Positions 22,440-34,009 of a stretch of DNA of 64,000 bases are shown piece after piece (the stretch's first letter is position 1; every line of letters begins with the position of its first letter). The translations under genes and the position numbers were made by a program. Below the pieces are notes generated by a model that was given only the letters and a program-made list of their open reading frames with translations, was not told where the DNA came from and did no database searches. The stretch spans positions 248,001 through 312,000 of the forward strand of contig JAHQIW010004272.1 of assembly GCA_019055375.1 (NCBI GenBank), given 5' to 3'. The stretch comes from Parelaphostrongylus tenuis. Taxonomy: Eukaryota > Nematoda > Chromadorea > Rhabditida > Metastrongylidae.

Positions 22440-23730
22440 CCGGTCTCATCAATTTTGTAGCGTAATAGTGAACTGCAGCTGTCACAACTGATATCTATGA
22501 TGGGTTATCCGTTGTTCTGTTAACGATGATCTAAATTATTTTGAGATTGAAATATATATAATGCTCAAGACTGCTGAAATTTTTCAAAAAATTCTCTTAA
22601 AAAGAGGAACTGTGGAAGGCAAGCTTAGTTGTGGTGGGTGCTGAAGAGAAACGAAAGGTAGGTAAAGCATTATGTGCCTGCGTTCCTGGCTTTGAATCTC
22701 TCAGTTATTCATATTTTATGCTAATTGTAGAAATTTCGCTTTGAATTGGTGCCAGAGCTACTATTTGTCCATGACTAACCCGAGCAAAGGGAAAGAGTAG
22801 TTAACTACAGTGGTTAGAGTTTTACACTTGAATTATTGGTGTTCAATGACGAATATTTGACTTTTGAGCTCAAGCAACCTTATTCATTGCTCTGTAATTC
22901 ATGATCAATTTTTCGGCCAGTTTTTATCGCTTTTTATCTTCACTTTAATCTTTCCAGTATTAGGTGGTTATGTAGGTTTTCTCAGTTCATCACTGACAAT
23001 ACAGGTGTAGTCTAATGCTCATGAGCAATACAACAGTGAAAGAAAACAGGCTTACTTAATCGTTTAACAGTCATTACTTTAATGTAATTTCCTCTTCCAA
23101 GACACCTCGAGCCATTGAAAAAAGCAGCGACAAAACACCACAGTTTCTTGGTAAATTTGCAAAAAATGTACAGATAACGCCAAATCGAGCTCATTCTTTC
23201 TTTCATCATACCTTACTGTTTTATTCGCTGTTTTCGCAAATGTGTTATTCGGGTGAGGTTTGTCATTAATCATGAAAATTTCACTTCAAGTCTCTTATGA
23301 CGAAACGTGTTTCCTTTTATACTCAATTTTCTAGTTATTTTATGTCAAATGATTGTGAATTATGATTTACCTCAGATCGATATGTGGCATGTGATCTCTT
23401 AACGTTTTTGTGTCGACTTCTATCACAGTCATCATATGTTACAACTAGTGATTTTTATAGTGATCTGTTGGCCGACGATTGTAATTTTTAGTGATTATGA
23501 TTCCTATGATTCAACTTACAGGGAAGGCAACGAGCATCGTGTTTAACTTTTCATTTAATAAATTGACAACACGTTCACTGAGAAAAACTAAAAAGGATTC
23601 TTAAATAAATGAATTGGAAATATTTTGCCTGCGTTTATTTTGGAACCTATATTCTACTGAAATGTAGGAGGTAGAGTAGTATGCCATTTATGCTATCACT
23701 GTGCTACTTTCATGGTCATTATGTGATTAG
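22440..23730. other. Intergenic stretch after irk, nothing identified
   Basis: AT-rich; short open frames only. No clear AATAAA signal was pinned to the end of irk. Confidence 0.4.
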
Positions 23731-23735
23731 AGGAA

Positions 23736-24013
23736 GAGCGCATGCGGTGCAGTGGTTAGAGGGAGCTCTGCGTCGCACATGAGGTCAATGGTTCGATCTC
23801 GCGCCCATGGCTCAGCAAGAGATTCATCTCTCGAGGGTTGGTGAAATTGTACCAGACTGGTTTAGACTTGACTAAAACGATAAGCAGCACTGACTCGGTT
23901 CAGCGGTAGGCCACCGCAAGTCATTGCAAAGGCCAGATATGCATTCAATTACCTCAAACAAAGTAAAAAATTGAAGACGAGTGTTTAAGAGACCGGCTTT
24001 TAATCAACCTCGG
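23736..24013 (+). repeat. tRNA-headed SINE (family 1), copy e
   Basis: The head GCGCATGCGGTGCAGTGGTT, B box GGTTCGATCTC, middle GTACCAGACTGG and tail ..GACCGGC..AATCAACCTCGGC match the family. It ends a few bases before the Penelope tail at 24025. Confidence 0.8.
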
Positions 24014-24135
24014 CATCAAAATTAATTATTAATTCAACTATGGAAACTTAGCTCTTTAGCTGGCACGAGGCTGGGAGACGACGTTGGTGTTGTCGTTGTT
24101 TTGTTGCTGTTGATAGCTTGCTATAGCTATTGTTG

Positions 24136-24170
24136 GGTGACGTTTTGGCGACACCACCTTTTTCAGAGCC
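24136..24170 (-). ncRNA. Hammerhead-like motif in Penelope element B
   Basis: The minus strand carries GGCT-CTGAAAA-AGGTGGTGTCGCC-AAAACGTC. It is a decayed version of the motif at 13415-13449: G8 of the core is A, and the G of GAAA is A. Confidence 0.4.
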
Positions 24171-24378
24171 TGGACATACAAGGTTATCGATATTTGTATG
24201 AGATAATAGAATCGTGCGTCAGCACCGCTACTTGGATCAAGTAAGAAATTGAGCGCATGTAAGGTGTCAGATCTCGCGTAACAGTGACGCATTCGTCTTT
24301 ACGGTTCATTTTGGATTTTTAGCGTTTATCCAAAACGCTTCAAGGGTTTTCCACGTTGATGTTTTGGGTTCCCGCACC

Positions 24379-24389
24379 AGGGTTGTGAT
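24379..24389. repeat. Left target-site duplication of the RTE insertion
   Basis: AGGGTTGTGAT, matching AGAGTTGTGAT at 27699-27709 (10 of 11 bases). Confidence 0.75.
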
Positions 24390-27300
24390 CATCTGTCACC
24401 TGTCGTCCCGTTGATCGTCGAGTGACTCCAGCAGGTACCAGCAGCACTTCCATTTTTCCCTATCGCGTGTAAGAATAGCCCAATGGGTCCTCTTGCTCTA
24501 GGGATTCGCTGTGCACCATATTTTTTTTTCTATGCCTTTCGTGAAGAAATCGGACCATCGGGTCGGTGGTTTTCCTGTAGAGCGCTTGATGTCCCAAGGA
24601 ATTCAGTTGGTAACGGCTCTGGTCCATCGGTTGTCGCTGAAGTGCATCACGTGTCCGGCCCTCCTTATTTTCGATATCCTGGCGTGTAGAACGGCGTCTT
24701 TGATCTTCGATCTTTGACGCAGGTCGGAACTTCGGATCCTTCCTGTCATTCGAGAGATACGGGATACTCTTACAATCAACCTTTCGGCTGCGAGTTCAAC
24801 AACGTCATGTGATCTTTCATCTTGCTCACGTAGCGACCAAGTTTCTGCTGCATATGTTAGGACAGGGTTAATCGTTGAGTCAAAAAGGTGGGCACGGAGT
24901 CGGATGTTCCTTGTTCTCTTCACGACGTCCTCGATGTTCTTAAACGTTCCCCAAGCCGCTCGCTTTCGCCTGCTCAACTCTGGAGATAGGTCGTTTATCA
25001 TGTTGATTTCACGACTAGATAAACGTAACTGGATTACTCGGAGACTTTCGTTCTACTAAGCAATAATGAGGTATTCAAAACCATCCGTTCCTTATAAACG
25101 TTTTTTCGTTAGGCTTGGATGAAGACCAATCTTTCCACAGACATTGTCGAAATCGGTTAACATTCGTTCCGCTTAGCTGATGCTTGATGCTATGAGGACG
25201 ATATCGTCAGCAAAGCGAAGATGGTTCGATCGCCGACCGCCAATATTCACTTCCATACCATTCTAACGTTCGCATGACGTTTCAAAGGGTGGCAGCGAAT
25301 AATTTTTGACGAAATTATATCGCCTTGTCGAGCCCCTTTTCTTACGTCGATGGTGATATTGTTGTAGAATGGAGAAATCTTGGTCGTGAAATCTACAATA
25401 GCTCACAAAGAATCATTATGTACCGACTGGAAACGCCTTGGTTATTCAGAGCCTCTATGACCGATTCTATTTCCACTGAATCAAAGGCTTTATTCAGATC
25501 AATGAAAATGAGGCAGAGTGGTATTTTGCACTTTTGTAGAACTTGAATGAGTGTTGTAACCGTGTGGATGTGGTCTATGGTACTCAATCCTTTTCGGAAC
25601 CCTGCTTGTTCACATGTCTTTCGTTCAGTGTTCTGTCAATCCTGTTTAGGATGACTCGAGTGAAGAGTTTATAGAGAACACAGAAAGCATATTGAACGAT
25701 AATTGCCTATGTCGTAAAGATCTCCCTTTTTGAACAGCAAAACGGTCTTGCTAGTTATCCACTGAATAGGATCCTTACATTCTGGCAGGTAGCGAGTGAA
25801 GAGCCGAGCCAGGGTGTTGATGAGAACTGGCGGTAGGTTCTTCAGGTGTTCTGGTCTAATCCTGTTAGGACCGGGTGTTGTTCTGTTCTTCAGACGTAAA
25901 GCATGTCGGATTTGGGAATGGGGGACCGGTGGAACGACATATTCTCCTCTTTCAGTTCATATGACGGTAAGAGAACTTGGCTAGCGAAGAGATCCGAGTA
26001 GTATTGGTGTATAATTTTCTCCATTGCCCTTCTGCAAGCTGTAAGTGTCCCTACAGGGCACCGAAGTGCAATGATCTTGGTCTTATAATTGGCGAAGCCT
26101 CGCTGGGCTTTGCGAATGTTCTTTGAAGCATCTGCAGCTTCTGCCATAACTGCTGCTCGTCTCTCTTTAAGATCTTCTTTTATCGCTTCTCTGCAGCGTT
26201 TCACAAATTCGGACGTTAAGTTTCGGTTGTCTGTAGCTCGTGCGATTCCACGCTGACGTATCAGGTCGAGTGTCTGCGGAGACAAACGCCTCCCCGTAAC
26301 TTCAGAATTCTCGGCTTTCATAACGCTAAAGTGAAGATATAGAACGAGCAGGTCGTATTCCTTGTCGATGTTCTCTACAACGGTATCTTCCCAAAAGCCG
26401 ACTAATGATTTGAATACACCCCAGTTTATGGCAGTTCTGGGACTTCGTTGTTTGAATTTAGCGGCTTTCTCTCCTTTCCTCGAAAATCGGAATGTTGCGG
26501 GATGGAAGCGATGGTCTGATCCTGTGTAGATCTTAGGAACATTAGCGACGTCGGTCAGGCAAAACCTTCGATTCACCAAGATGTGGTCTATTTAATTATG
26601 GTACTCTCCATCGGGAGTCTTCCAGGTCCATCGCTGAGAAAGAGACTTTTGGAATTGCGACTTACCATGGATGGTTTGGGTTATCTTGATAAACTCAGAT
26701 AGCATTTCACCTTTTTCATTCCATTCTAGTCCGTGGGTTCAATGTGACCTTCTTCAGACGTTGTCCTAGGTCCTGTTTTCGCTTTGAAATCTTCAGCAAT
26801 GACCTTGAAGAAGGTATAGTCTTCTCTGTAGAGCCTTTCGAGGTCCCTATAGAACGCTTCTTCATCGTCTTCGTCATAGCTTGATGTTGGCGCTTAAGCA
26901 ACGAAGTTGGTCAGAGCCGGCATTGAGCCACATCGTTTCAACCGTGATCGCCCAGTACGGGTTGTTAGTTGTTCAAAACAATCGATGTTCACGGTTAAAT
27001 TTGATTTGACGAGCTCCAACGCCGCCGACACCTCTGCTATCGCATGTTCCAAAGAACAGTTCTCCGGTGTCATAAACAGCGTGAAAAGGATGGCGTTTTC
27101 TCGTCTCAGCCAGGCCAATGACGTCGTACCTCATCGTTCCTGCTTGAATCAATAGATCTTCTACAGCGGATTCGTGAGCAAGTGTTCTTGCATTGTAGGT
27201 ACAGATCGGCATTTGTCCGTTTCCATTTTGGTAGCTTAGTTCGGTCCTGAGATTTCAGCAGCCTCTCCGTACTCATCCTACTCAACGCTGCCGTTCTGAG

Positions 27301-27698
27301 ACTCTCTCGGGGTTCGGGAAATGAGGCCCATATTATTGCTGTTTTTGGCACTTTGATACCAAACGTATAGCTTGCTAAGCTGTGAACGTGGGGGCTGGAT
27401 TTTCACGAGTAGCTTGCCAGTATCTCTCGGAGAAGCGGAAAGAGTTTACTTGTTGGAGGCGACTCTTAGCCACCTCACATGTAATTCACAGCCGCTTGAT
27501 TGCAGGCTTTTGACCGATATGACTCGTAGAAATAGAGTGTTGTCAAATTGGCGCTGCAGAAGCAGTGTGTTAAGCCCCTGCGTCTCTGTGAGCACACGGT
27601 CCCTTTTGGTTCGCGTTTATTTCGCTATCCACCACCAGGGGAGCGTCGCGTGTCCTCGCGACTAACGAGACGGGAACCCTCAAAGAGCGAGACCGTGG
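24390..27698 (-). pseudogene. RTE-type non-LTR retrotransposon, nearly full length, frame-broken
   Basis: This 3.3-kb minus-strand element inserted into a Penelope copy. From its 5' end: an apurinic-type endonuclease start (27212-26973: ICTYNARTL, DVIGLAETR, CDSRGVGGVG); the endonuclease-RT linker (26579-25890: GSDHRFHPA, INWGVFKSLVGFWED); and the reverse transcriptase (25587-25393: FIDLNKAFDSVE; about 25250-25195: LRFADDIVLI, so the FADD catalytic box is intact). The C-terminus (25001-24603: TYAAETW, AGHVMHFSDNRWTRAV) follows. Several frameshifts and stops make it inactive. Length, domain order and target duplication fit a complete RTE insertion. Confidence 0.88.
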
Positions 27699-27709
27699 AG
27701 AGTTGTGAT
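27699..27709. repeat. Right target-site duplication of the RTE insertion
   Basis: AGAGTTGTGAT, the partner of 24379-24389. Confidence 0.75.
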
Positions 27710-28322
27710 AGTTACATGGAAATCATTATCATTGTGCTTTTGCTCCCTATGTAAACCTAGAACTTCTTTTATACGCAGATGAATGGTCTCCCATTTCGCC
27801 AATGTACTCCTCCCTGCATGCATTGTATATTATTGAATATATTGTGCCGAAACTCATACAATTTCCCTCCCTCCCTTCGGGGCAAATTTCGCAATTTTCG
27901 AGTTAAACAGCGGATCATAAAGGCTGTTGCGGACGAGTTGACGGCGCAGGGTTGGAGGTGGGAGTTCGATTACACCTACCAAACCTTTGAAAACCCTTCT
28001 TCTTCGGCAGCTCTCAATAGCGCGACTAACTTCGTGAATATAGGCGCAACTTAAAAGCGATCTTATCATATGCGAAGCTTTGTTTTTGCTTTCGTTTCGG
28101 CACCTGACCCTATTAATTGAACTGACCTTAGTGGGTGGTACATCGTTAGCACAGCCGTTAGATATGGCTATTTGCTGCACCAAGTTTAGCGATTCTTTTC
28201 TCTCCTCTATGCACACATTCCTAGCCGTTCGGTACATGCTTATGAAGAGTGCTCTCTTGTTCTTTCTGTATGATCGGCTGTGTCACTTAGAAAATTGCGG
28301 AGTTTGCCTCAACGGTAGATAA
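27699..28322 (-). pseudogene. Penelope-like element B, RT end and GIY-YIG part (right of nested LINE)
   Basis: The minus strand reads MYRTARNVC, TKVSSINRVRCRNESKNK and LRRQLVRNSLYDP, then in another frame a GIY-YIG remnant (CREEYIGEMG) and NDFHVTITT, where the LINE interrupts it. The same segments appear in copy D at 29913-30107. It is 5'-truncated at about 28322, where it meets copy C in opposite orientation. Confidence 0.75.
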
Positions 28323-28324
28323 GA

Positions 28325-28855
28325 AGACTGCACGAGTTTCGGCACAACATATTCAGTAACATGTAATGCGTGCGGAGAGGAATAAATTGGCGAAATGGGG
28401 AGATGACTTCATCTGCGCATAAAAGAACATCTAGATGGGAAACGAAGCAAAACTCTAGATTTACATAGGGCGAAAGCACAACAATAAAGATTTTGATGTA
28501 ACCATTATGACCTGGGGCGGAGACCCAAAAAATCAACGCGGATAACCCTTAAAGCGTTTTGGGCAAACGCTAAAAAACCAAAAATGGAACACAGAGACGA
28601 ATACGTCACTTTTTAAACGAGACCTGGCACCTTACATGCGCCTGGTTTTCGAACTTGGTCCAGGGGTCGGTGCTTACTTATCGGTCCATCTTACGGGCTC
28701 AAACAAATATCGATAACAGCTCACGACCAGGCTCTGAAGAAGACGGTGTAGCCGATACGTCAGCCAGCAACCCGTACAGTGATCTATCAACAACAACAAC
28801 AAACAACGACAACACCAACGTCGTCTACCAGCCACTCTCGGCATAAAAGTCAAGC
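28325..28855 (+). pseudogene. Penelope-like element C, 3' portion
   Basis: Plus-strand pieces of the GIY-YIG region (TYSVTCNACGEE, LHLRIKEHLDG), the linker (AFWANAKKPKMEHRDE) and a CAACAACAACAAACAACGAC-type 3' tail ending near 28855. It is the mirror-image partner of element B across about 28323 and carries several stops. Confidence 0.7.
28730..28765 (+). ncRNA. Hammerhead-like motif in Penelope element C
   Basis: GGCT-CTGAAGA-A-GACGGTGTAGCC-GATACGTC-AGCC. Stem I (4 bp) and the core CUGAAGA are intact; GAAA has become GATA. Confidence 0.5.
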
Positions 28856-30190
28856 TCCAACCTCACTCAAGAGCAAAAGGGACTTTACATCTTGTTAGGA
28901 AGCTTATGAAAACCAAATCCACACGGTTATTACCTAGTGATAAAAGTGAGAAGTTCGTAGTCAACCTGGTTGGTTGGATATTGGAATAACAGAAAAGCTT
29001 CTTTAGGATGTTTCTCTCTACCGACCATCCTCTGAAAAGGATTTCAACAATCAACACCGAAAACTCAATGAAGAATGGGTCAATGTGGCAAAGGCTGCAG
29101 GCCTAGAGATTTCGCTCATCACTCGACCTCATCATCCTGATTGCTCTTTTTCATATTTACTCAGCAAAACCCACAAACTAACTTCAACTGATGACATTGC
29201 CTCTAACGAGCCATCAGCATTCAGGTTAGACTTATCATCAGCTAAATAGGGGGATCAACAGGTAGAATATCCTGTTTTTGAATCTCATGCTAAATCAGCT
29301 CCTTAAGTAAATTTAAACCCATTTAGCCAACGCAAAATTCTTCCTGGCCCACCTACGATGCGTGCAGCTAAACAAGTCACACGTAATGAAGTCGCCTAAT
29401 GTCACTTTACTTCATACCATCGTATCAAACGACTTTGCAATGCAGGCCATTCTTGAATTACTCATAGAAAATGAACAAAAATCAACATGTTCGGCTTGTC
29501 AGCTCAGCAAATAATGACACTCTTAGAAGAGTGTTTTGGCCGCTCAATTTTTAGGTGGTCAAAAAAGTGATTCCCACAAGTAAGGGGATTAGCCGTGGGT
29601 CAGCTTCTAGCACCAAGCCTAGACATCGCCTTCATGCATGCAGAAGCTCCTATCCTCACTCACGCACACCTACTCTACCGCCGATACATGGAAGACTGTT
29701 TCATTGACTGTTCTACACAAGCGGAAATAGACAAATGTTTCGAGGTCTTAAATGGGCAAAATAAAATTAAGCGGGAAAGTCCAAGAGAGGATTGGCTACC
29801 ATTTCTGAACACCTAAGTCAAACTCTTAGGAAGTGGCTATACTACAAAATGATACCGTAGACCAGGTAACAAAAACACACTAGTCCACCACCTTTCCTCT
29901 CATCCATCACACATGAAGAAAGCACTCATCAAAGACATGTACCGATCGGCTACCAATGTGTTCACAGGAGGAGAGGAGAGAAAAGATTTGCTAAATTCGG
30001 CACTGCAAATAACCATATCTGACGGCTATGATTACCATGTACCAGCCACTAGGGTCAGTTCAATTAATAGGGTCAGGCTCCAAAACGAAAGCAAAAACGA
30101 GACCTAGCTCCCTAGTAAGATCGCCTTTAAGTTGCCTTTATATCAGACGATGTTAGTTAAGCCATTAAGAGATGCCTAATAAGAAGTGAT
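28856..30190 (+). pseudogene. Penelope-like element D, reverse transcriptase portion
   Basis: It begins directly after the 3' tail of element C, giving a head-to-tail tandem. Readable blocks include TRLLPSDKSEKFVVN (about 28924), MGQLLAPSLDIAFM and LLYRRYMEDCFIDCSTQAEI (29595-29816), and KVSSINRVR-type sequence (to 30107). The catalytic YMDD is YMED here. Frames are broken by many stops; the GIY-YIG part is missing. Confidence 0.78.
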
Positions 30191-30194
30191 CTTG

Positions 30195-31035
30195 AAGGTT
30201 TGATAACAGCATGTGTCTCGTGATTTCCATAGCGGCTGTCTCGTGTTGCATTAGTAAGCTATTCATAGACTGTTGAAAAGCAAAGATCTTGGAAAAAAAC
30301 CACGCTCATAGCACTGTCATTCGCCTACAGTTCGTCGTGGACTCTACCTGGTACTCGGCCGCTACTTTTACCTTTCGTGGCTTATCACATCATCTTGGTC
30401 ATAGCTCACTGTTTCTCATGATGTAGCAAATTGTCTATGTGTACAGTCACTATTCTGGACATTGCGTAGACCTTTGCATTCACCTATGGATCAGGGATTC
30501 GGGACATCGTAAACTTACCTTTGATTCCCATATCGTCCCTAAGCGTTGTTACTCTTGTACTCTTGCAACCGCTCCAAGTTTCTGCGCCTACTTCTGCTCA
30601 CTAAGTTCTGGCTAAATGGCTTTCAGCTCATCTCTCCCTGTTTAAGCAATGATTCTCTTCTATAACTCACTTACTCCTCATTACATTTCACATATATGAT
30701 TCAGAAGCGTGTTCCCCATTACTAATGTGCTTTTTGTGTCAGATGTTTCCAGCTCTTGATCGAATATTGTTTATCTAAATTCTACATGAGTCCATGAACA
30801 TCGCTGCCTTGTTAATGTTGTGCTATATTGCATAAATAGATGTTTAATTGCATAACTTCAATTGTGGATCTACAACAATAAGGAAGGTCCTGCATGACAA
30901 ACGAAAGAAAGAGAGTCTTCTACATTAGCAATGAATATACATATATATAAGTAAATATAGAATATATAATCTGCTAAAACTCTCTGTTGTGATTTGATAG
31001 CAGTATTATGACATCATGATTATATTCGGATTCGG
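30195..31035. other. No recognisable gene
   Basis: GC is higher than in its surroundings in 30300-30660, and minus-strand fragments look vaguely coding, but no family could be named. It may be older transposon sequence. Confidence 0.35.
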
Positions 31036-31038
31036 AAC

Positions 31039-31147
31039 GAATGGTATCACTTCGACGACCTCGGTAGTGTGGCTGCTGCAATCGTATCAGGCATGGGTGG
31101 AGCGCTGGTTCAACTCTCTACTGTGGCTACAAGTTTTGCATACCATT
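31039..31147 (+). repeat. tRNA-like foldback element
   Basis: The arms GAATGGTATCACTT and AAGTTTTGCATACCATTC enclose a tRNA-like core with an A-box-like GGTAGTGTGGCTG and a B-box-like GGTTCAACTCTC. It has the same architecture as 211-368. No clear direct repeat was found. Confidence 0.5.
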
Positions 31148-31149
31148 CA

Positions 31150-33180
31150 AGATCCGTGAATATATGTGAAATGTAGTTACTTTTCATATGAAAAGGATAG
31201 CGTAGTATCAGGCTTTAAAAAATTTTACTTTTCCCGCTTTACTCTGCCAAAATTGCATCATCATGTAAATCAGCGAATATAAATAAATGGTGTTTCCGGG
31301 TACAAAAGTTGTTATTTTCGGAGTTCTATAGAAACTATGATATGGTACATTTTGTTTTGAAAAAACATGTAATTAGTAGCGTTTTTGATGCACTTTCAAG
31401 AAAACAAATTCGCAGCTCTCTACCTATACTAATATTACAGTTAAAAAAGCGGCGGAGTCATACACCTAACAAAACCTACTGCTTCTACTTCTGTAGGCAA
31501 GGTCATCGGTCCTATCACACACTATAAATAGTAAACCTTGCTTAAATTAGAAAACCAGTCTGATATAGGGTACCATATAATTTGTGATATCCAAACACTT
31601 TCCTGTTTTACCCGCTTTTTCTCAGGCCACAGTTCTGTTGGCACCTCTCAATAGCTGCTGTTATTTCGTTTGTATAAGGGGTAGTTTAGAAACGAACTTC
31701 CCAATTGAGCTTTGCAATTATTGTTTTCGCTTTAGGACCTATTGCTCCTTTTCAGTTCAACCTTAGCAAATCTTTTTTTCGATTCATTAATTCGCTTCTG
31801 TGGACCACTCGCAATCAAGAAGCTGTGACCGGTCAAGCCGACTTTGTCCATCAGCTCATTTGCATAATTTTCTTTTAGTGCAAGTCCTGCCTTGGGACGT
31901 GCTGTGGAGCCTTGTCACGGTCCTTCCATTGAGCTGATCATCATCGGCTATCATAGTGGATCAGTTGTCCTCCCGTGTCATAACACGGCCTTGAGGCGGT
32001 TCGTTCTGCTATGACAAAGAAAAATCCATGACTTCACCTAAAAAGACAATTTTTCAATCAGCACAATTCGTGCTGCACCTAATCCCTAAGCTCCATTGCT
32101 TCAATAACTCTTCTGTACAAATTCCCAGTTAGATGAAGTACTCACACCGAGCCTATTTTCTAAGCGCTTGGATGATTTTCTATTTACTTCCTCCAAACTC
32201 TTCACATTACTAAATTTTTCGCTAATTAAGCTTGTAGGCCGAAGTTGCTAATGAAAATTTCACTTATTTAACGTTCCGACAAGTTTTATCTCCTTCACAG
32301 CCGATGATTCGAGTCGATTGTCCACTGTCGTTTATCATTGTTGTGCATTTTCATATCCTTTCGATCGAGTCAAACCTCCCTCGGTGAAGTAATGGAGGAA
32401 CCTACTCGACACTCTTATAAGCAACATGAAACATATGGAACGAGCTAATCACCCACTGCTAAAGATTGTTATCTTCCGGCAATCTGTCTTGCAGAGGTCA
32501 GTATTGTTAATGACTGGCGAGCGTTAAAGTGTGGAATTTTCTTTTAATTATTCAAATATATTTCCTTGGCTGATTAAGTCTGAGCACGGAGTCTTTAACG
32601 GAAGTTTTATTTAGCTAACTGTTTCGACAACTTTCTTCTTCTTCAGAAGTGATATATCGAGTCGATACTCCACTGTGGCTCGTCCTCGTTGTGGATCTTC
32701 GCCATAGTTTCCGTTCAAGTCGAACCTCAAATTGCTCGAATTCAGACTTTTTCAGCAATCTCATCCTAAAGCCTCAATCAGCGATGGAGATATGATAAGG
32801 TGGTCATGCCAAGGTTGAAGGAAAGTTGGCTTACAATATATAATGACGCTTTGTGCTACCCTTCAATTTAATTAAACATTGCAATCGGGCGTTTGTTGGG
32901 ATTTTTCTGACCCCAGACCATACTGATGTTTCCCATAATCTGTCCTGCACCGAAATTGCTGTTATGATCTCCCAGTTCTCAACCAGTAAAATATGCCATA
33001 AATACAATTTTTTCACCTTTTTACAGCGAGCGAGATGCATAAATGGCTTTAGCAACGATGCATAACGGTGCAAAAGTCATTGAAAAACTTATAATGAAAT
33101 CATAAACAAAGAAAAAAAAAGATTCGACTTGATCTCACAAGGGACGGGATGTACCTGTGCTGATTCGCGACTATTCGGAA
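31150..33180. other. No recognisable gene apart from the repeat pair
   Basis: Frames at 31309-31527, 31584-31766 and 32831-33073 have no recognisable motif or exon-like boundaries. Confidence 0.35.
32230..32740. repeat. Diverged direct-repeat pair
   Basis: Two blocks, about 32230-32400 and 32570-32740, share the order TTTAACG(G)..TTTTAT, CTTCTTCA/CTCCTTCAC, TCGAGTCGATTGTCCACTGT / TCGAGTCGATACTCCACTGT and a later GTCAAACCTC/GTCGAACCTC. They are diverged copies of one repeat. Both resemble decayed Penelope-end sequence. Confidence 0.5.
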
Positions 33181-33215
33181 GGCTGATGATGTAGAGTGGT
33201 GTGCAAAAAACGTTT

Positions 33216-33287
33216 GCGTTTGCCGGGATTCGAACCCAGATCTTACTCTCTCCCCGAGCAAGTGCTAGGCAGTTGCACCACCGACGC
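33216..33287 (-). other. tRNA-like sequence, second minus-strand sibling
   Basis: The minus strand keeps GCGTCGGTGGTGCAACTGCC.., B box GGGTTCGAATCCC and a diverged closing strand (AAACGC). Confidence 0.5.
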
Positions 33288-33505
33288 TCGTTTGGCACTT
33301 CACTCTTTTTACGCTACAACGCGTCATCACTCAACAGCCCACCGTCTACGGTGTTGCGGGGTAGTCACTATCGACATTGAACCCACTTTTGTTGATAGAT
33401 ATTGGGTTTAAATAATCAATCGCAAATCGTCTTATTTGACCTCCGATTACGGTGTTATGATGTCTAAATAAACCCAATGATGTAACGTGGCGTGCCAAAA
33501 CGTAT

Positions 33506-33575
33506 GCGTCTGCCGGGATTCGAACCCAGATCTTACTCTTTCCGGGCATGTGCTAAACCGTTGCAGCACCGACGC
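33506..33575 (-). other. tRNA-like sequence, minus-strand sibling
   Basis: The minus strand keeps GCGTCGGTG..GGTTTAGCAC, the B box GGGTTCGAATCCC and the 3' pairing strand CAGACGC. It is closely related to 33858-33929. Confidence 0.55.
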
Positions 33576-33857
33576 TCGTTTGGCACTTCACTCTATTTAC
33601 GCTACAACGCGTCATCACTCAACAGCCCCGTCTACGGTGTGGCGGGCAGTCATTATCAACACTGAACCCTGGTTTATTTGAACATCATAACACCGCAATC
33701 GGAGGTCAAATAAGATGATTTGCGATTGATTATTGAAACCCAATATCTGTCGACAAAAAAGGGTTCAATGTCGATAATGACTGCCTCACCACATCGTAGA
33801 CGGTTGGCTGTTGACAGATGACGCGTTGTAGCGTAGAAAGAGTGGAGTGCAGAGCGA

Positions 33858-33929
33858 GCGTCGGTGGTGCAAAGGTTAAGCACATGCTCACGGGAAGAGT
33901 AAGATCTGGGTTCAAATCCCGGCTGACGC
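33858..33929 (+). other. 72-nt tRNA-like sequence with full cloverleaf
   Basis: The acceptor stem GCGTCGG/CTGACGC pairs over 7 bp (one G-U). An A box (TGGTGCAAAGGTTAAGCA) and a T arm CTGGG-TTCAAAT-CCCGG are present. The anticodon stem TGCTC/GAGTA closes a 7-base loop ACGGGAA, formally anticodon GGG, but position 33 is C instead of the invariant U. Its place inside a repeat and the C33 argue for a mobile tRNA-derived module and against a working tRNA gene. Confidence 0.6.
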
Positions 33930-34009
33930 AAACGCTTTTGCACACCACTCTACATCATTGGGTTTATTTGAACATCATAACACCGCAATCGGCGGTCAAA
34001 TAAGATGGT

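Larger units (their letters stand above)
24025..24389 (-). pseudogene. Penelope-like element B, 3' portion (left of nested LINE)
   Basis: The minus strand reads ITTLVREP, then TLEAFWINAKNPKMNRKDE-like linker sequence, TRDLTPYMR, and ends in a CAA-rich 3' tail. Its reading continues directly into the other half at 27699 once the inserted LINE is ignored. Confidence 0.75.

Noticed and set aside
24483..24717. Overlapping open frames on the plus strand
   Set aside because: They are antisense shadows of the RTE C-terminal region on minus.
33858..33929. Functional tRNA gene
   Set aside because: The cloverleaf is complete, but position 33 is C, siblings occur in both orientations inside repeats, and it sits in a foldback element.
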